Below, one piece after another: positions 34,685 through 44,251 of a stretch of DNA of 64,000 nucleotides (the first letter of the stretch is position 1; each line of letters opens with the position of its first letter). Source of the DNA: Bradyrhizobium oligotrophicum S58. Lineage in GTDB: Bacteria > Pseudomonadota > Alphaproteobacteria > Rhizobiales > Xanthobacteraceae. Below the pieces are notes generated by a model that had not been told where the DNA came from, ran no database searches, and saw only the letters and a program-made list of their open reading frames with translations. A program made the translations under genes and the position numbers. The stretch lies in the NCBI RefSeq assembly GCF_000344805.1, contig NC_020453.1:4993001-5057000 (forward strand), given 5' to 3'.

Positions 34685-34877
34685 CGCGAACTTCCTCAAT
34701 TTCCGAGAGCCGTTAAGAGCCGTTCTCGAAACCTGCGGTGCCGAATGAGTCCAGGCCAGCGCCAGATGCCATGCACAAATGGAGCCAGCCCATGCGAAAC
34801 ACGGCCGCAGGCATTCCGCCATGGCGCGGTTTTTGCTTTAGTTTCAGCAGCTCACAGGGTCAGGACCAAATACCTCG

Positions 34878-36419
34878 ATGGCAAAATTCGCGCCCTTGCT
34901 GCGATCCGAAGCGGACCGGCCAACAGTTCCGATTCACGACCTCCTGTTCTGGGTTTCACTGTTCGACGGCCTGGACCGCGGCGGCACCTTCCTGCAACTT
35001 CAGATCCGACAGATGATCGTAACAGCGATCGAGGATGGTCGTCTGCCGCTCGGCGTTCGCATGCCGTCCAGCCGCGATCTCGCCGCGCTGCTCAAGGTGT
35101 CCCGCAATACCATCGTCATCGCCTATGAGCAGCTCGTCGATCAGAACTTCCTGGTCTCACGCGAGCGCAGCGGTTACTTCGTGGCCGGCCTGCCCAAGCA
35201 TATCGGCGAAGCCCAGCAGCCTGCGACGGAGGTCTACAGCCGCCGCTGGACCGAGCGGTTCGCACTGCAGCCGTCGGCGCTACGCAACATCGTCAAGCCG
35301 CTTGACTGGCAGACCTATCCCTATCCCTTCATCTTCGGCCAGTTCGACCCGAGCCTGTTTCCCACCAACGACTGGCGCGAAAGCGCGCGCGCGGCGCTCA
35401 GCGTGCCCGAGATCAACAACTGGGCGCGCGACATGATCGACGGCGACGATCCGGCGCTGATCGAACAGTTGCAGCGGCAGGTGCTGCCGCGCCGCGGCAT
35501 CCGCGCCCGCGCCGACGAGATCATGCTCACGATCGGAGCACAGCACGCCCTGTACTTAATTGCGAAGCTGTTCCTGCAGCCCGACACCCCGATCGGAATC
35601 GAAGACCCCGGCTATCCGGACGCGCGCAACATCTTCGGCATGATGACGTCGCAAGTCCTGCCGCTTCGGCTCGACGATCAGGGTCTGGTGCCTGACGAGG
35701 CGTTCGCGCGCTGCGCGCTGGCGTATGTGACGGCGAGCCATCAATGCCCGACCACGGCCACGATGTCGCGGGCGCGCCGCGAGGAGATTCTCAAGGTCGC
35801 GCGCGAGCGCGACATCGTCCTGATCGAGGATGATTATGAAAGCGAGCTGATGCCGGAGGGCAGCAGCCTGCCGCCGTTGATGAGCCTGGATCGCGACCAG
35901 AGCGTGCTCTATGTCGGCAGCCTGTCGAAGGCCTTGGCGCCCGGCCTGCGGCTCGGCTACGTCGTGGCGCCGGCGCCCGTCATCCGCGAGTTGCGTGCGC
36001 TGCGCAGGCTGATGCTGCGCCATCCGCCGCTGAACAACCAGCGCGTCGCGGCCTTGTTCATCGGCCTCGGACACTACCGCTCCCATCTGCAGCAGGTCGG
36101 CCGCGTGCTGCTCGAACGCGCCACCCTGCTCGACACCCTGCTGCCGCAGGCACTGCCGGGCTGCAGCTGGTCGCGCGGCCCGGGCAGCACCAGCTATTGG
36201 ATCACCTGCCCCGCGGGAACGGACACGGTCAAGCTGTCAGAGGTCGCGCGCGCCGAAGGCGTCGTCATCGAGCCCGGCGACGTGTTCTCGATCAACCCGG
36301 ATGCGACGCGCAACTGCTTTCGTCTCGGCTTCTCCTCGATCCGGACCGACCGGATCGCGCCGGGTATCGCGAAGCTGGGCCAGATCTTCGCCCGGTCCAT
36401 GTCGTCGCAAGACACCTGA
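34878..36419 (+). CDS. MocR/PdxR-type regulator (GntR HTH fused to aminotransferase domain)
   Basis: A 513-residue fusion. Residues about 30-95 are a GntR winged helix (G-V-R-M-P-S-S-R-D-L-A-A-L-L-K-V-S-R-N-T). From about 130 on it is a class I aminotransferase fold with the PLP lysine in Y-V-G-S-L-S-K-A-L-A-P and the phosphate-binding R-L-G-Y. Members use PLP or an aldimine as effector. It is divergent from the amidohydrolase-CobW-ABC operon across 193 bases and is its likely regulator. Confidence 0.9.
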   Translation: MAKFAPLLRSEADRPTVPIHDLLFWVSLFDGLDRGGTFLQLQIRQMIVTAIEDGRLPLGVRMPSSRDLAALLKVSRNTIVIAYEQLVDQNFLVSRERSGYFVAGLPKHIGEAQQPATEVYSRRWTERFALQPSALRNIVKPLDWQTYPYPFIFGQFDPSLFPTNDWRESARAALSVPEINNWARDMIDGDDPALIEQLQRQVLPRRGIRARADEIMLTIGAQHALYLIAKLFLQPDTPIGIEDPGYPDARNIFGMMTSQVLPLRLDDQGLVPDEAFARCALAYVTASHQCPTTATMSRARREEILKVARERDIVLIEDDYESELMPEGSSLPPLMSLDRDQSVLYVGSLSKALAPGLRLGYVVAPAPVIRELRALRRLMLRHPPLNNQRVAALFIGLGHYRSHLQQVGRVLLERATLLDTLLPQALPGCSWSRGPGSTSYWITCPAGTDTVKLSEVARAEGVVIEPGDVFSINPDATRNCFRLGFSSIRTDRIAPGIAKLGQIFARSMSSQDT

Positions 36420-36423
36420 GCGG

Positions 36424-37218
36424 CTACAGCAGGTCGCTTAGCCCCTTGAGCGCGCTGCCGAGAGCGACCGCTGCGAGACTCGTCATCGACACCCGGCGAT
36501 GCAGCGTGTCGCTGCCGCGGTGAAAACCGAGATCGCCGAGCCAGGTCCCGACCAGCATCACGGGAATACCAAGCGCGGTCAGGACCGCGACATGCAGGTC
36601 GAGGAGATCGAACGACGCGAGGGTGGCGGTCGCAACGATCGAGGAGACGAGGAAGAACACCATCATCGAGGCACGCGCAGCGATTCGGCCGAACGCGCCC
36701 GAATTGTAGTAGACGATCACCGGCGGCCCGGGCATGCCCGCAAGACCGTTGAACATACCGGCGGTGAGACCGACCAGCGCTGTGATCCTGCGCGCCGGTG
36801 CCGTCGTCAACCGAAACCCGGCGTTCAGCAGCACGACCGCGCCGACCGTGATCAGGGCAATCAGGAGGCGTGCCGCCGAGGCCGAGACCAGGCTGAGCAC
36901 CAGCACGCCGATCGGAGAGCCGATTACGCCTCCGAGGATCAGCCAACGCAGCGAGGGCCAGTCACAGACCCGCGAGGCGCGCGGCAGATCGCCGAGCCCG
37001 ATCAGAAGCTGCAGACAGACTGCGACCGGCACCGATTGCGTTGGCGGCATGAACAGGCCGAGCAACGGCACGGCCGTCAGCGCAAAGCCGAAGCCCGTGA
37101 AACCGCGCACCAGCGCCGCTGCAAAGATCGACAGCGCCGCAGCGAGCACCAGTGCGGCGCTCGGCAGCGAGGTGGCGGCGATGTCATAGACCGCGACGGC
37201 CAGTTGCTGCGGGGCCAT
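36424..37218 (-). CDS. TauE/SafE-family membrane exporter
   Basis: A 264-residue protein with about eight membrane spans and the family pattern R-G-F-T-G-F-G-F-A in the first half, echoed by G-M-F-N-G-L-A-G-M-P-G-P-P-V in the second. The family moves sulfonates, sulfite or other organic anions. It is convergent with the MocR gene (4-base gap), so not in its operon. Start ATG at 37218; substrate unknown. Confidence 0.88.
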   Translation of the reverse strand: MAPQQLAVAVYDIAATSLPSAALVLAAALSIFAAALVRGFTGFGFALTAVPLLGLFMPPTQSVPVAVCLQLLIGLGDLPRASRVCDWPSLRWLILGGVIGSPIGVLVLSLVSASAARLLIALITVGAVVLLNAGFRLTTAPARRITALVGLTAGMFNGLAGMPGPPVIVYYNSGAFGRIAARASMMVFFLVSSIVATATLASFDLLDLHVAVLTALGIPVMLVGTWLGDLGFHRGSDTLHRRVSMTSLAAVALGSALKGLSDLL

Positions 37219-37411
37219 CGTCAGGGTGTGATGTAAGGACACAGAGGCGGCGTCATGCGCCCAGTCATCAGGATCGCCATCGTTGTGAAAGGGCCAGCCG
37301 CGCCCGACCACCGGGCCAGTTCTGGCTACAGAGCTCGCCCGCTCTGGTTCTAGGGCCCCCAACCGCCGGCGTGGCACATGCGAGCCAAGCTCCAACCGCG
37401 GAGGACATGAC

Positions 37412-37825
37412 ATGGCCGATCTCGAAACCGTCCGCAGCGAACTGCTCGACAATCTGTTCGCCGCCTTCAACCGTCACGATGGCGCAGCCGTGATGGCCTG
37501 CATGACCGATGACATCGTGTTCGACGCAGCTGCCGGCCCCGACAGCTGCGGGCGTCGTATCAACGGCAGGGCCGACGTGCGCGCCGCGTTCGAGGCGACC
37601 TGGGGCGGCATGCCCGACGTCAGCTGGGAGTGTACGCGCCATGCGGTGTTCGGCGACCGGGCCCTGTCCGAGTGGATCTTCCGCGCGACCGCGCCCGACG
37701 GCCGGCGCATCGAAGTGCAGGGCTGCGACCTGTTCAGCTTCCGCGGCGACAAGATCTGCACCAAGAGCGCCTTCCGCAAGGACCGGCCGCCGCAGCCGGC
37801 CGCGAGCGGGAGTGCCGCGCGATGA
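37412..37825 (+). CDS. SnoaL/NTF2-like protein
   Basis: A 137-residue protein of the cone-shaped NTF2-like fold: F-A-A-F-N-R-H-D-G-A-A-V-M-A-C-M-T-D-D-I-V-F-D, then a G-R-A-D-V-R-A-A-F helix and V-Q-G-C-D-L-F-S-F-R-G-D-K-I. Such proteins are small ligand-binding units or isomerase-like enzymes. The gene overlaps the FAD oxidoreductase start by four bases (ATGA), so both probably act on the same amine-derived compound. Confidence 0.8.
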   Translation: MADLETVRSELLDNLFAAFNRHDGAAVMACMTDDIVFDAAAGPDSCGRRINGRADVRAAFEATWGGMPDVSWECTRHAVFGDRALSEWIFRATAPDGRRIEVQGCDLFSFRGDKICTKSAFRKDRPPQPAASGSAAR

Positions 37826-39210
37826 ACATGCATGCCTTGCCGACGGCCGCCTACGACCCCCACTACGACCCGCTGGTCGCCGACGGACCAGGTCGTAACC
37901 GCGACTACGCTCCCACCTACTGGATCGCCACCGCCGGCACGCCGCCGGAGAGCGACGGTCCGATCACGACCGACACGACGGCCGAAATCGCCATCATCGG
38001 CTCGGGCTACACCGGTCTCGCTTGCGCGATCTTCCTGGCCCGCGAGCACGGCATCAAAGCGATCGTGCTCGAGGCCAACCGCGTGGCCTGGGGCTGCAGC
38101 ACGCGCAATGGCGGCCAGGCCCAGAATGCCTCTGGCCGGCTGACGCGCTCGCAATGGATCAAGCGCTGGGGGCTCGACGTCGCCAGGCGCATGCACGACG
38201 AGGTCACCGAGGGCTTCGAGGCCTTCGAGGAACTGGTGCGATCGAGCCCTGTTGACGTCGAGCCGCAGCGCGGCGGTCACCTCTACATCGCTCACCGCCA
38301 GCGCAATCTCGACAAGATCGCAGCGGAATCAAATGTGCTCAACGATGTGTTCGGCTATGCCTCGCGCGTCATATCACGTGAGGAACTGGCTAGCGACTTC
38401 GTCAATGAGGCCGAGGCCGTCGGCGCGGTGCACGAGCCGCTTGGAACCGGTGTGCATCCGGCAAAGCTCGCCTTCGGCTATCTGCAGATGGCGCGCGCGC
38501 TCGGCGTGCGGATTCATACCGCGAGCCCGGTAACGCGCATCGAACAGCGCAACGGCAAATTCGTTCTGCATACGCCGGGCGGCGCCGTCAGCGTGAACGG
38601 CGTCGGCATCGCCACCGGTGCCTATACCTCGCTCGGGCTGACGCCGGAATTGTCCGGCCGCTGCATGCCGATCCTGTCGAACTCGCTGGTCACGCGCCCG
38701 CTCACGGCGGCCGAACTTGCGGCGACCGGCTTCAAGACCCGGCAGGTCATCACGGACACACGCACCTTGCGCTTCTACTACCGGCTGCTGCCGGACGACC
38801 GGGTCCAGATCGGCAGCCGCAGCGCGATCACCGGCGCCGACGCTACGCATGACCGCCACCTCCAGCTTTTGATCGATGGCCTGCATCGCAAATTCCCCGC
38901 GATCACCGGCATCGAGATCGATTACTCCTGGTGGGGCTGGGTCGATGTCAGCCACGACATGATGCCGCGCATCGTGCGCCCCGATCCCCAGGCGAGACTG
39001 GTGTATGCGCTCGGCTATGGCGGCAACGGCGTGTCCTATTCGGCCCAGGCCGGCCGCCGCATGGCGCAAATGCTCGCGGGCCAATCCTTCAAGGGACAGG
39101 ACCTGCCGATCTTCACCTCGCCGCTGCCGACGCATCCCTTCGCGCCGTTCCGCCGCATCGGACAGCGGATGCTCTATCGCTGGTATCATCTGCGCGACGA
39201 GGCGAGTTGA
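37822..39210 (+). CDS. FAD-dependent amine oxidoreductase (gamma-glutamylputrescine oxidase-like)
   Basis: A 462-residue DAO-family flavoenzyme. The FAD Rossmann motif I-A-I-I-G-S-G-Y-T-G is near residue 57. R-N-G-G-Q near 94 and the C-terminal A-L-G-Y-G-G-N-G-V-S-Y-S match PuuB-type amine oxidases. It probably oxidises a polyamine or amino-acid-derived amine. A broken duplicate of its middle lies at 3027-3751, 35 kb away in the same orientation. Start overlaps the NTF2-like gene. Confidence 0.88.
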   Translation: MNMHALPTAAYDPHYDPLVADGPGRNRDYAPTYWIATAGTPPESDGPITTDTTAEIAIIGSGYTGLACAIFLAREHGIKAIVLEANRVAWGCSTRNGGQAQNASGRLTRSQWIKRWGLDVARRMHDEVTEGFEAFEELVRSSPVDVEPQRGGHLYIAHRQRNLDKIAAESNVLNDVFGYASRVISREELASDFVNEAEAVGAVHEPLGTGVHPAKLAFGYLQMARALGVRIHTASPVTRIEQRNGKFVLHTPGGAVSVNGVGIATGAYTSLGLTPELSGRCMPILSNSLVTRPLTAAELAATGFKTRQVITDTRTLRFYYRLLPDDRVQIGSRSAITGADATHDRHLQLLIDGLHRKFPAITGIEIDYSWWGWVDVSHDMMPRIVRPDPQARLVYALGYGGNGVSYSAQAGRRMAQMLAGQSFKGQDLPIFTSPLPTHPFAPFRRIGQRMLYRWYHLRDEAS

Positions 39211-39359
39211 GCCTCCCTGGCGTAATGCAAGATCGACCAGACTGGCCTGCCGGTGTCCGCTTCGAGGTCAACAGCACGGAGTTCTGGTTCATGACGATCG
39301 CCAAAGGCAGGATATCAGCGTGCCGTCCTGAACGAGGGTATACCAACGCCTCGTACTAC

Positions 39360-40280
39360 TCATGCTCTCCCAAGGGACTCTTCGATATTTGCCAGGGCAA
39401 GGCTCAGCCTTGGTGCAACGAAATCCAGGAAGGCACGGCGCTTGAGCGGCTGGACCGGTTGCGGCTGGTGCATGAGGTTGACCGGGGTTGGGTGATCGTC
39501 CCGGCGGTGCAGGATCTGCACCAGCCGACGGTCAGCGATCGCAGGAGCGGCCTGGTATGACATCAGGCGCGCGACACCGAGGCCGGCCGCCGCCGCCTCC
39601 ACCACGGCGTCGGCCGTGTTGACCGAAAACCGCGGCTTGATGGGCACTGTGCGTTCGTTGGCGCCACTGCCGAACGTCCAGCTCCGGTAGGTCTGCAAGC
39701 CTTCGAAGGCGATGCAATCATGATCGCGTAAAGCCTCGAGGTTCGCGGGTTCGCCGCGGCGGGCGAGGTAGTCCGGACTGGCGCTGAGGATCCAGCGCAC
39801 GTGGCCGACCTGGCGGCTGATGAGTTGGCTGTCTGGCATGCGGCCGATGCGGACCGCGACGTCGACATGCGCTTCGACGATATCGATGACGTGGTCCGAC
39901 AGGATCAGCCGCACGCTGACCGGCGTATAGGCGGCAAGGAACGCATGGACGAGCGGCGCGACATGAAGCTTGCCGAACATGATCGGCGCCGTCACCAGCA
40001 ACTCGCCGCGCGGTTCGCGATATTCGCCGCTGGCCGCGCGCTCCGCCTCGGCCAGATCGTCGAGCAGGCGCCGCGCCACAGCCGCGAAGGCTTCGCCGGC
40101 CTCGGTCAGGATCAGCTTGCGGCTGGTCCGCACCAGCAGCCGCGAGCCGAGATGTGCCTCCAGATCGGAAATCCAGCGACTGACCGTCGGCAGGGGCACG
40201 CCGAGCGCTCGGGACGCCGCCGAGAGGCTGCCGCCATCCACTGCCGCCACCAGCGTCCGCATCGCTTCGAAGCGGTCCAT
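39360..40280 (-). CDS. LysR-family transcriptional regulator
   Basis: A 306-residue LysR regulator with the N-terminal HTH (G-S-L-S-A-A-S-R-A-L-G-V-P-L-P-T-V-S-R) and the LysR substrate domain. ATG at 40280 is chosen because the HTH then begins at the usual distance. It is divergent from the AhpD-like gene and probably controls it; the target site is likely in the 113-base gap. Confidence 0.92.
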   Translation of the reverse strand: MDRFEAMRTLVAAVDGGSLSAASRALGVPLPTVSRWISDLEAHLGSRLLVRTSRKLILTEAGEAFAAVARRLLDDLAEAERAASGEYREPRGELLVTAPIMFGKLHVAPLVHAFLAAYTPVSVRLILSDHVIDIVEAHVDVAVRIGRMPDSQLISRQVGHVRWILSASPDYLARRGEPANLEALRDHDCIAFEGLQTYRSWTFGSGANERTVPIKPRFSVNTADAVVEAAAAGLGVARLMSYQAAPAIADRRLVQILHRRDDHPTPVNLMHQPQPVQPLKRRAFLDFVAPRLSLALANIEESLGRA

Positions 40281-40393
40281 CACTCTTCCAAAAATTGAAA
40301 CCTCGGCTCTCAAAATTAACGCCTACTGCTCAAAAATGGAAGAGCGTAGGTGAGGGTCATCAGCCAACAGGGCTGCCACGAAAGGACCCTCCC

Positions 40394-40945
40394 ATGACCC
40401 GCATCCCGACCCCCGCCACCATCGCCGATGCGCCCGAAGCCTCGCGTTCGCTGCTTGAAGCGGTCGCCAAGCAGCTCGGCAGCACGCCAAATATGTTCCG
40501 TGCGATCGCGCTCAGCCCGCAGGCGCTGGCCGGCTATGTCGCTTTGTCCGGCGCGCTCGGCAAGGGTTCGCTGCCCGCCGCCACGCGGGAGCGGATCGCC
40601 TTGGCGGTGGCCGAAATCAACGGCTGCAGCTACTGCCTGTCCGCGCACACCTATCTCGGCCGCAACCTCGCCGGGCTGGATGACGCGGAGATCACCGCCA
40701 ACCGCAACGGCGCGTCGAACGACCTCAAGGCCGACGCCGCCGTTCGCTTCGCAGCCCTGGTCGCTGCCAATCGCGGCCATGTCACCGACGCCGATTTCGC
40801 CGCCGTGAAGCTCGCCGGCTACACCGACGCTGAGGTCATCGAGATCGTGCAGCACGTCGCTCTGAACAGCTGGACCAACTTCTTCAACGAAGTGTTCAAG
40901 ACCGAGATCGACTTCCCGGTCGTCGAAACCAGCAAGGCCGCCTGA
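40394..40945 (+). CDS. Carboxymuconolactone decarboxylase/AhpD-like protein
   Basis: A 183-residue helical protein with the AhpD-type redox motif N-G-C-S-Y-C-L-S-A-H, in which both Cys and the following His are kept. Such proteins reduce peroxides through C-X-X-C. The context of several peroxiredoxins and GST nearby fits an oxidative or electrophile response. ATG at 40394; divergent from the LysR gene. Confidence 0.88.
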   Translation: MTRIPTPATIADAPEASRSLLEAVAKQLGSTPNMFRAIALSPQALAGYVALSGALGKGSLPAATRERIALAVAEINGCSYCLSAHTYLGRNLAGLDDAEITANRNGASNDLKADAAVRFAALVAANRGHVTDADFAAVKLAGYTDAEVIEIVQHVALNSWTNFFNEVFKTEIDFPVVETSKAA

Positions 40946-41021
40946 CCCCAAGGGCGTGAGGACCGCATCGGCTCTCCCCACGCGCCTGACGCCCTTTCAC
41001 CCCTTCATCGGAGCTTCCCCC

Positions 41022-41873
41022 GTGACCCACTACAAGTTCGCCACCGTCAATGATCGCCAGGTGTTCTATCGCGAAGCCGGCGATCCGACACATCCGACCA
41101 TCATCCTGCTGCACGGCTTTCCCACCAGCAGTTTCATGTTCCGAGACCTGATCCCGCTGCTGGCGGAACGGTTCCACGTGATCGCTCCCGACTACATCGG
41201 CTTCGGCCAGTCAGATGCGCCATCGGTTGCCGAGTTCGACTACAGCTTCGAGAATCTGACCACGCATGTGGCGGGGCTGATCGAGCAGCTCGGACTGAGC
41301 TCCTACATCCTCTACATGCACGACTACGGCGGCCCCGTCGGCTTCCGGCTGTTCACGCGCAATCCGAAGGCCGTCACCGGCTTCGTCATCCAGAACACCA
41401 ATGCGTATATGGAAGGCGTCGGCGAGATGGCGGCGCAGGTCTTCCTGCCGCTGTGGGCGAAGCGCGACGCGGCCAGCGAGGCCGCCGCGCGCGGGCTCCT
41501 TGCCGCCGACACGACGAAGTACCAGTATCAGGTCGGCGCCCGCAATGCCGAAGCCATCAGCCCCGACAATTGGACGCATGATCAGGCGCTGCTCGACCGC
41601 ACCGGCCATGATGCGGCACATCTGAACCTGCTCGAAGACTACAAGACCAACGTCGGGCTCTACGACGGCTGGCACCAGGCCTTCCGCACCCACGGCCCGA
41701 AGACGTTGATCGTGTGGGGCAGGAACGATCCGTTCTTCATCCCCGCCGGTGCCGAGGCCTATCTCGCCGATCTGTCCGACGCCCGCCTCGTCTGGCTCGA
41801 TGCCGGCCACTTCGTCCTCGACGAAAACGCCGCCACGGTCGCCGCGGAGATCAAGGCGAGCTTCGCCAACTGA
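41022..41873 (+). CDS. Alpha/beta hydrolase (haloalkane dehalogenase/epoxide hydrolase-like)
   Basis: A 283-residue alpha/beta hydrolase. The oxyanion motif is L-H-G-F-P-T-S, the nucleophile lies in M-H-D-Y-G-G-P (Asp, as in dehalogenases and epoxide hydrolases), the acid in G-R-N-D-P-F-F, and the His in D-A-G-H-F-V-L-D. The Asp nucleophile argues against an esterase. The GTG at 41022 has GGAG upstream; a GTG at 40956 is also possible. It follows the AhpD-like gene by 76 bases. Confidence 0.85.
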   Translation: MTHYKFATVNDRQVFYREAGDPTHPTIILLHGFPTSSFMFRDLIPLLAERFHVIAPDYIGFGQSDAPSVAEFDYSFENLTTHVAGLIEQLGLSSYILYMHDYGGPVGFRLFTRNPKAVTGFVIQNTNAYMEGVGEMAAQVFLPLWAKRDAASEAAARGLLAADTTKYQYQVGARNAEAISPDNWTHDQALLDRTGHDAAHLNLLEDYKTNVGLYDGWHQAFRTHGPKTLIVWGRNDPFFIPAGAEAYLADLSDARLVWLDAGHFVLDENAATVAAEIKASFAN

Positions 41874-41894
41874 AGTCTCCAATCCAAGGAGACT

Positions 41895-42095
41895 TTGCTG
41901 TTTGCGACCATTGCGATCACTGGTGCGGCGTCGGGCTTTGGCCGCGACACCGCGAGAACACTCACCAATGTGGGGCATCGCGTATTCGCCGCGATACGCG
42001 CGATTGCCGGCCGGAAGATGGACGCCGCGAATGCACTGCTTGCCAGGGCCGGCGCGCCGAGACCGAGCACAGGATCTCAGCTTCACGGCTGCTGA
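41895..42095 (+). pseudogene. N-terminal fragment of a short-chain dehydrogenase
   Basis: A TTG after AAGGAG opens a frame reading I-A-I-T-G-A-A-S-G-F-G-R-D-T-A, the NAD(P)-binding motif T-G-x3-G-x-G of SDR enzymes. It continues for only about 35 residues of SDR-like sequence before drifting into unrelated codons. The remaining 200 residues of a normal SDR are missing, so it is a truncated remnant, perhaps of a gene replaced by the convergent intact SDR at 42120. Confidence 0.6.
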
Positions 42096-42119
42096 GGTCC
42101 GGCTTTTCAAAAGCCTGCT

Positions 42120-42830
42120 TCAACCGCGGCCCAGACTAGCGCCGCCATCGACGAACAGCGTTTGTCCGGTGATGAAGCCAGCAGCGTCCGACGCGAGGAA
42201 GGCGATCGCGGCGGCGATTTCGGCGGGCGCACCCAGCCGGTTCATCGGCACCTGAGCGAGGTACCGGGCTTCACCCTCGCTGCCGGGAGCATTGTTGGAA
42301 CGGAACAGCTCGGTCTCGGTCGGCCCGGGAGCAACCGCGTTGGCGGTGATGCCGTGCGGCGCCTGTTCGATGCCGATCGTGCGCGTGATGCTCTCGAGCG
42401 CAGCCTTCGACGCGGCATAGCTGGTGCGTTGCGGCAGACCCAGTGTGACGAGGCTGGTGACGTTGACGATCCTGCCGAACCGTGCGGCCCGCATCGCGGG
42501 CAGCAGCGCCTGGGTGAGGCGGAGCGCCGGTTGCAGGTTGAACGCCAGCAGACTGAGGAAGGCCGTCGGATCGACGTCGCCGAACCGCTCCGCCCGCGCC
42601 ATGCCCGCATTGTTGACGATGCCGAGCACGTCGCCGCGCGCCGCGACGCTCTCGACCAGCGCGCTGGTTGCTGCCGCGTCAGCGAGGTCAACCTCGATGA
42701 ATGTGCCAGGAAAGGCGGCCGGCGCGGATCGGGCGATGCCGATCACATGCCAGCCGTTTGCGGAAAGCGCCTCGGCGGCCGCTCGCCCAATGCCCTTGGA
42801 AGCTCCGGTCACGATGATGCTGCGCGCCAT
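42120..42830 (-). CDS. Short-chain dehydrogenase/reductase
   Basis: A 236-residue SDR. The cofactor motif is T-G-A-S-K-G-I-G, the N-N-A-G motif follows, and the catalytic Ser is in N-V-T-S-L with Y-A-A-S-K as Tyr-Lys. All catalytic residues are present. It ends a four-gene minus-strand run (crotonase, peroxiredoxin, GST, SDR) and lies four bases after the GST gene. Confidence 0.9.
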   Translation of the reverse strand: MARSIIVTGASKGIGRAAAEALSANGWHVIGIARSAPAAFPGTFIEVDLADAAATSALVESVAARGDVLGIVNNAGMARAERFGDVDPTAFLSLLAFNLQPALRLTQALLPAMRAARFGRIVNVTSLVTLGLPQRTSYAASKAALESITRTIGIEQAPHGITANAVAPGPTETELFRSNNAPGSEGEARYLAQVPMNRLGAPAEIAAAIAFLASDAAGFITGQTLFVDGGASLGRG

Positions 42831-42834
42831 CGCC

Positions 42835-43452
42835 TCAACCCTCCGCCATCGCGATGGTCCGCGCGATCCCGCGCTGGAAGGCGGGCCGGGCCTCCAATTC
42901 GGCGATATAGCGCTGGACGTTAGGCGCAGCGTCAATCGACACTTGAGCGAACTGGCGTCGCCACAGCCAGCCGAAATGGGCGATGTCGGCGATGCTGAGC
43001 GCGTTGCCTGCGACGAAGCGCTGATGCGCCAGAAGATTGTCGAGAAGGCCGGTCACGCGCTGCGCCTCGTTGCCGAAGCGGTCGATGGCAACCGGAATCG
43101 ACTGGGGCGCTAAATTGCGGAAAAAGCCCGCGTTGCCGAACGCCGGCCCCAGCCCCGACGCGTGGAAGAACAATTGTTCGAACACCCGTGCCCGCGCTGC
43201 GCCCGATGTCGGCAGCAGCTTGCCGGTCTTTTCCGCCAGATAAACCAGGATCGCGGCGCTTTCGCTCAGGACAAGATCGCCATCGACCAGCACCGGTACC
43301 TTGCCGTTAGGGTTTAGCGCAACGAAATCGGGCGCCTTCTGGCCCCCTTGGCGGATGTTGACGCTGGTGAGGATGTAATCGAGCCCCAGTTCTTCCAGCG
43401 CGATCGGAATTTTGACGCTGTTGGGCGTCGAAAAGGCATAGACGTGGATCAT
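42835..43452 (-). CDS. Glutathione S-transferase
   Basis: A 205-residue GST. The N-terminal thioredoxin-like part has [10 protein letters not shown] (Ser/Asn activation type), N-P-N-G-K-V-P-V-L and [10 protein letters not shown]. The C-terminal helical domain follows. Likely conjugates electrophiles. It sits between the peroxiredoxin and SDR genes in the crotonase operon. Confidence 0.92.
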   Translation of the reverse strand: MIHVYAFSTPNSVKIPIALEELGLDYILTSVNIRQGGQKAPDFVALNPNGKVPVLVDGDLVLSESAAILVYLAEKTGKLLPTSGAARARVFEQLFFHASGLGPAFGNAGFFRNLAPQSIPVAIDRFGNEAQRVTGLLDNLLAHQRFVAGNALSIADIAHFGWLWRRQFAQVSIDAAPNVQRYIAELEARPAFQRGIARTIAMAEG

Positions 43453-43495
43453 CGGTCAGTCTCCGGGAAATGCGGCGATCTATCCGTGCGGGCAA

Positions 43496-44173
43496 TCAGG
43501 CGCGCGCCAGCGACGCGGCGCGGACGGCGGGCAGCATGTCAGACGGCTCAGGCCGGCGCGTGTAGTCGGGGTTCACCTCGGCATAGCGGATCGTTGCGTC
43601 CTGCCCGATCACGAAACGGCCCGGCATCGGCAGCGTCCAGCTGGCGTCGCCATTGAATGCAGGGAGATCGTTGCGCAGCACGTCGCGGTAGAGCGCGATC
43701 AGATAGTCCGGCATGCGGAAGCGCAGGCCGAACATCGCGGCAACCGTGTTTTCGGCATCCGACAGGATCGGAAAGTCGAGTTCGTTCTGGCGCACCGATT
43801 TGCGGCTGTTGACTCGGGTCTGCGGGCTGATCGCAATCAGGTTGGCTCCGGCCTGGCGAAAATCGGGCAGCGCGGCCTGCAGGGCCTGCAGCTCCATGTT
43901 GCAATAGGGGCACCAGACGCCGCGGTAAAAGCTAACGATCAGCGGTCCGCGCGCGAGAAGATCGCGCGAACTCACCAATGTTCCGTCCTCGGCGGGCAAC
44001 GCGAAGTCCGGCGCCTGTTCGCCCGCCTTCAGCGCGCGGCCGGCAGCTCCCGAAGCGATCAGTTCGTCGGTGGCACGGTCCATCGTCGCAATAACGGCGG
44101 CGGGCACGCTGTAGGGCGGCTTGCCCGCGCGGAAGTCGGCCTTGAAGGCGTCGAGTCTGGCTTGCAGGGTCAT
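43496..44173 (-). CDS. Peroxiredoxin-like thiol reductase (AhpC/TSA family)
   Basis: A 225-residue protein with a thioredoxin fold and the active site R-G-V-W-C-P-Y-C-N-M-E, a C-X-X-C form typical of peroxiredoxin-like proteins. The P-x-x-x-T/S-x-x-C context is altered, so bacterioferritin-comigratory or thioredoxin-type chemistry is possible. It is in the crotonase-GST-SDR operon. A paralogue with the same W-C-P-Y-C is at 48607. Confidence 0.85.
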   Translation of the reverse strand: MTLQARLDAFKADFRAGKPPYSVPAAVIATMDRATDELIASGAAGRALKAGEQAPDFALPAEDGTLVSSRDLLARGPLIVSFYRGVWCPYCNMELQALQAALPDFRQAGANLIAISPQTRVNSRKSVRQNELDFPILSDAENTVAAMFGLRFRMPDYLIALYRDVLRNDLPAFNGDASWTLPMPGRFVIGQDATIRYAEVNPDYTRRPEPSDMLPAVRAASLARA

Positions 44174-44251
44174 GTCGGGTCTCCTGATGACAAGTGTTCG
44201 AACGGGTGTCCTGGCGGCCGGGTGGTGCGCCGCCCCGCCAGAGGAGGCGGA

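Noticed and set aside
39231..39560. Plus-strand frame downstream of the FAD oxidoreductase
   Set aside because: No start with a ribosome site and the second half is antisense to the LysR gene.
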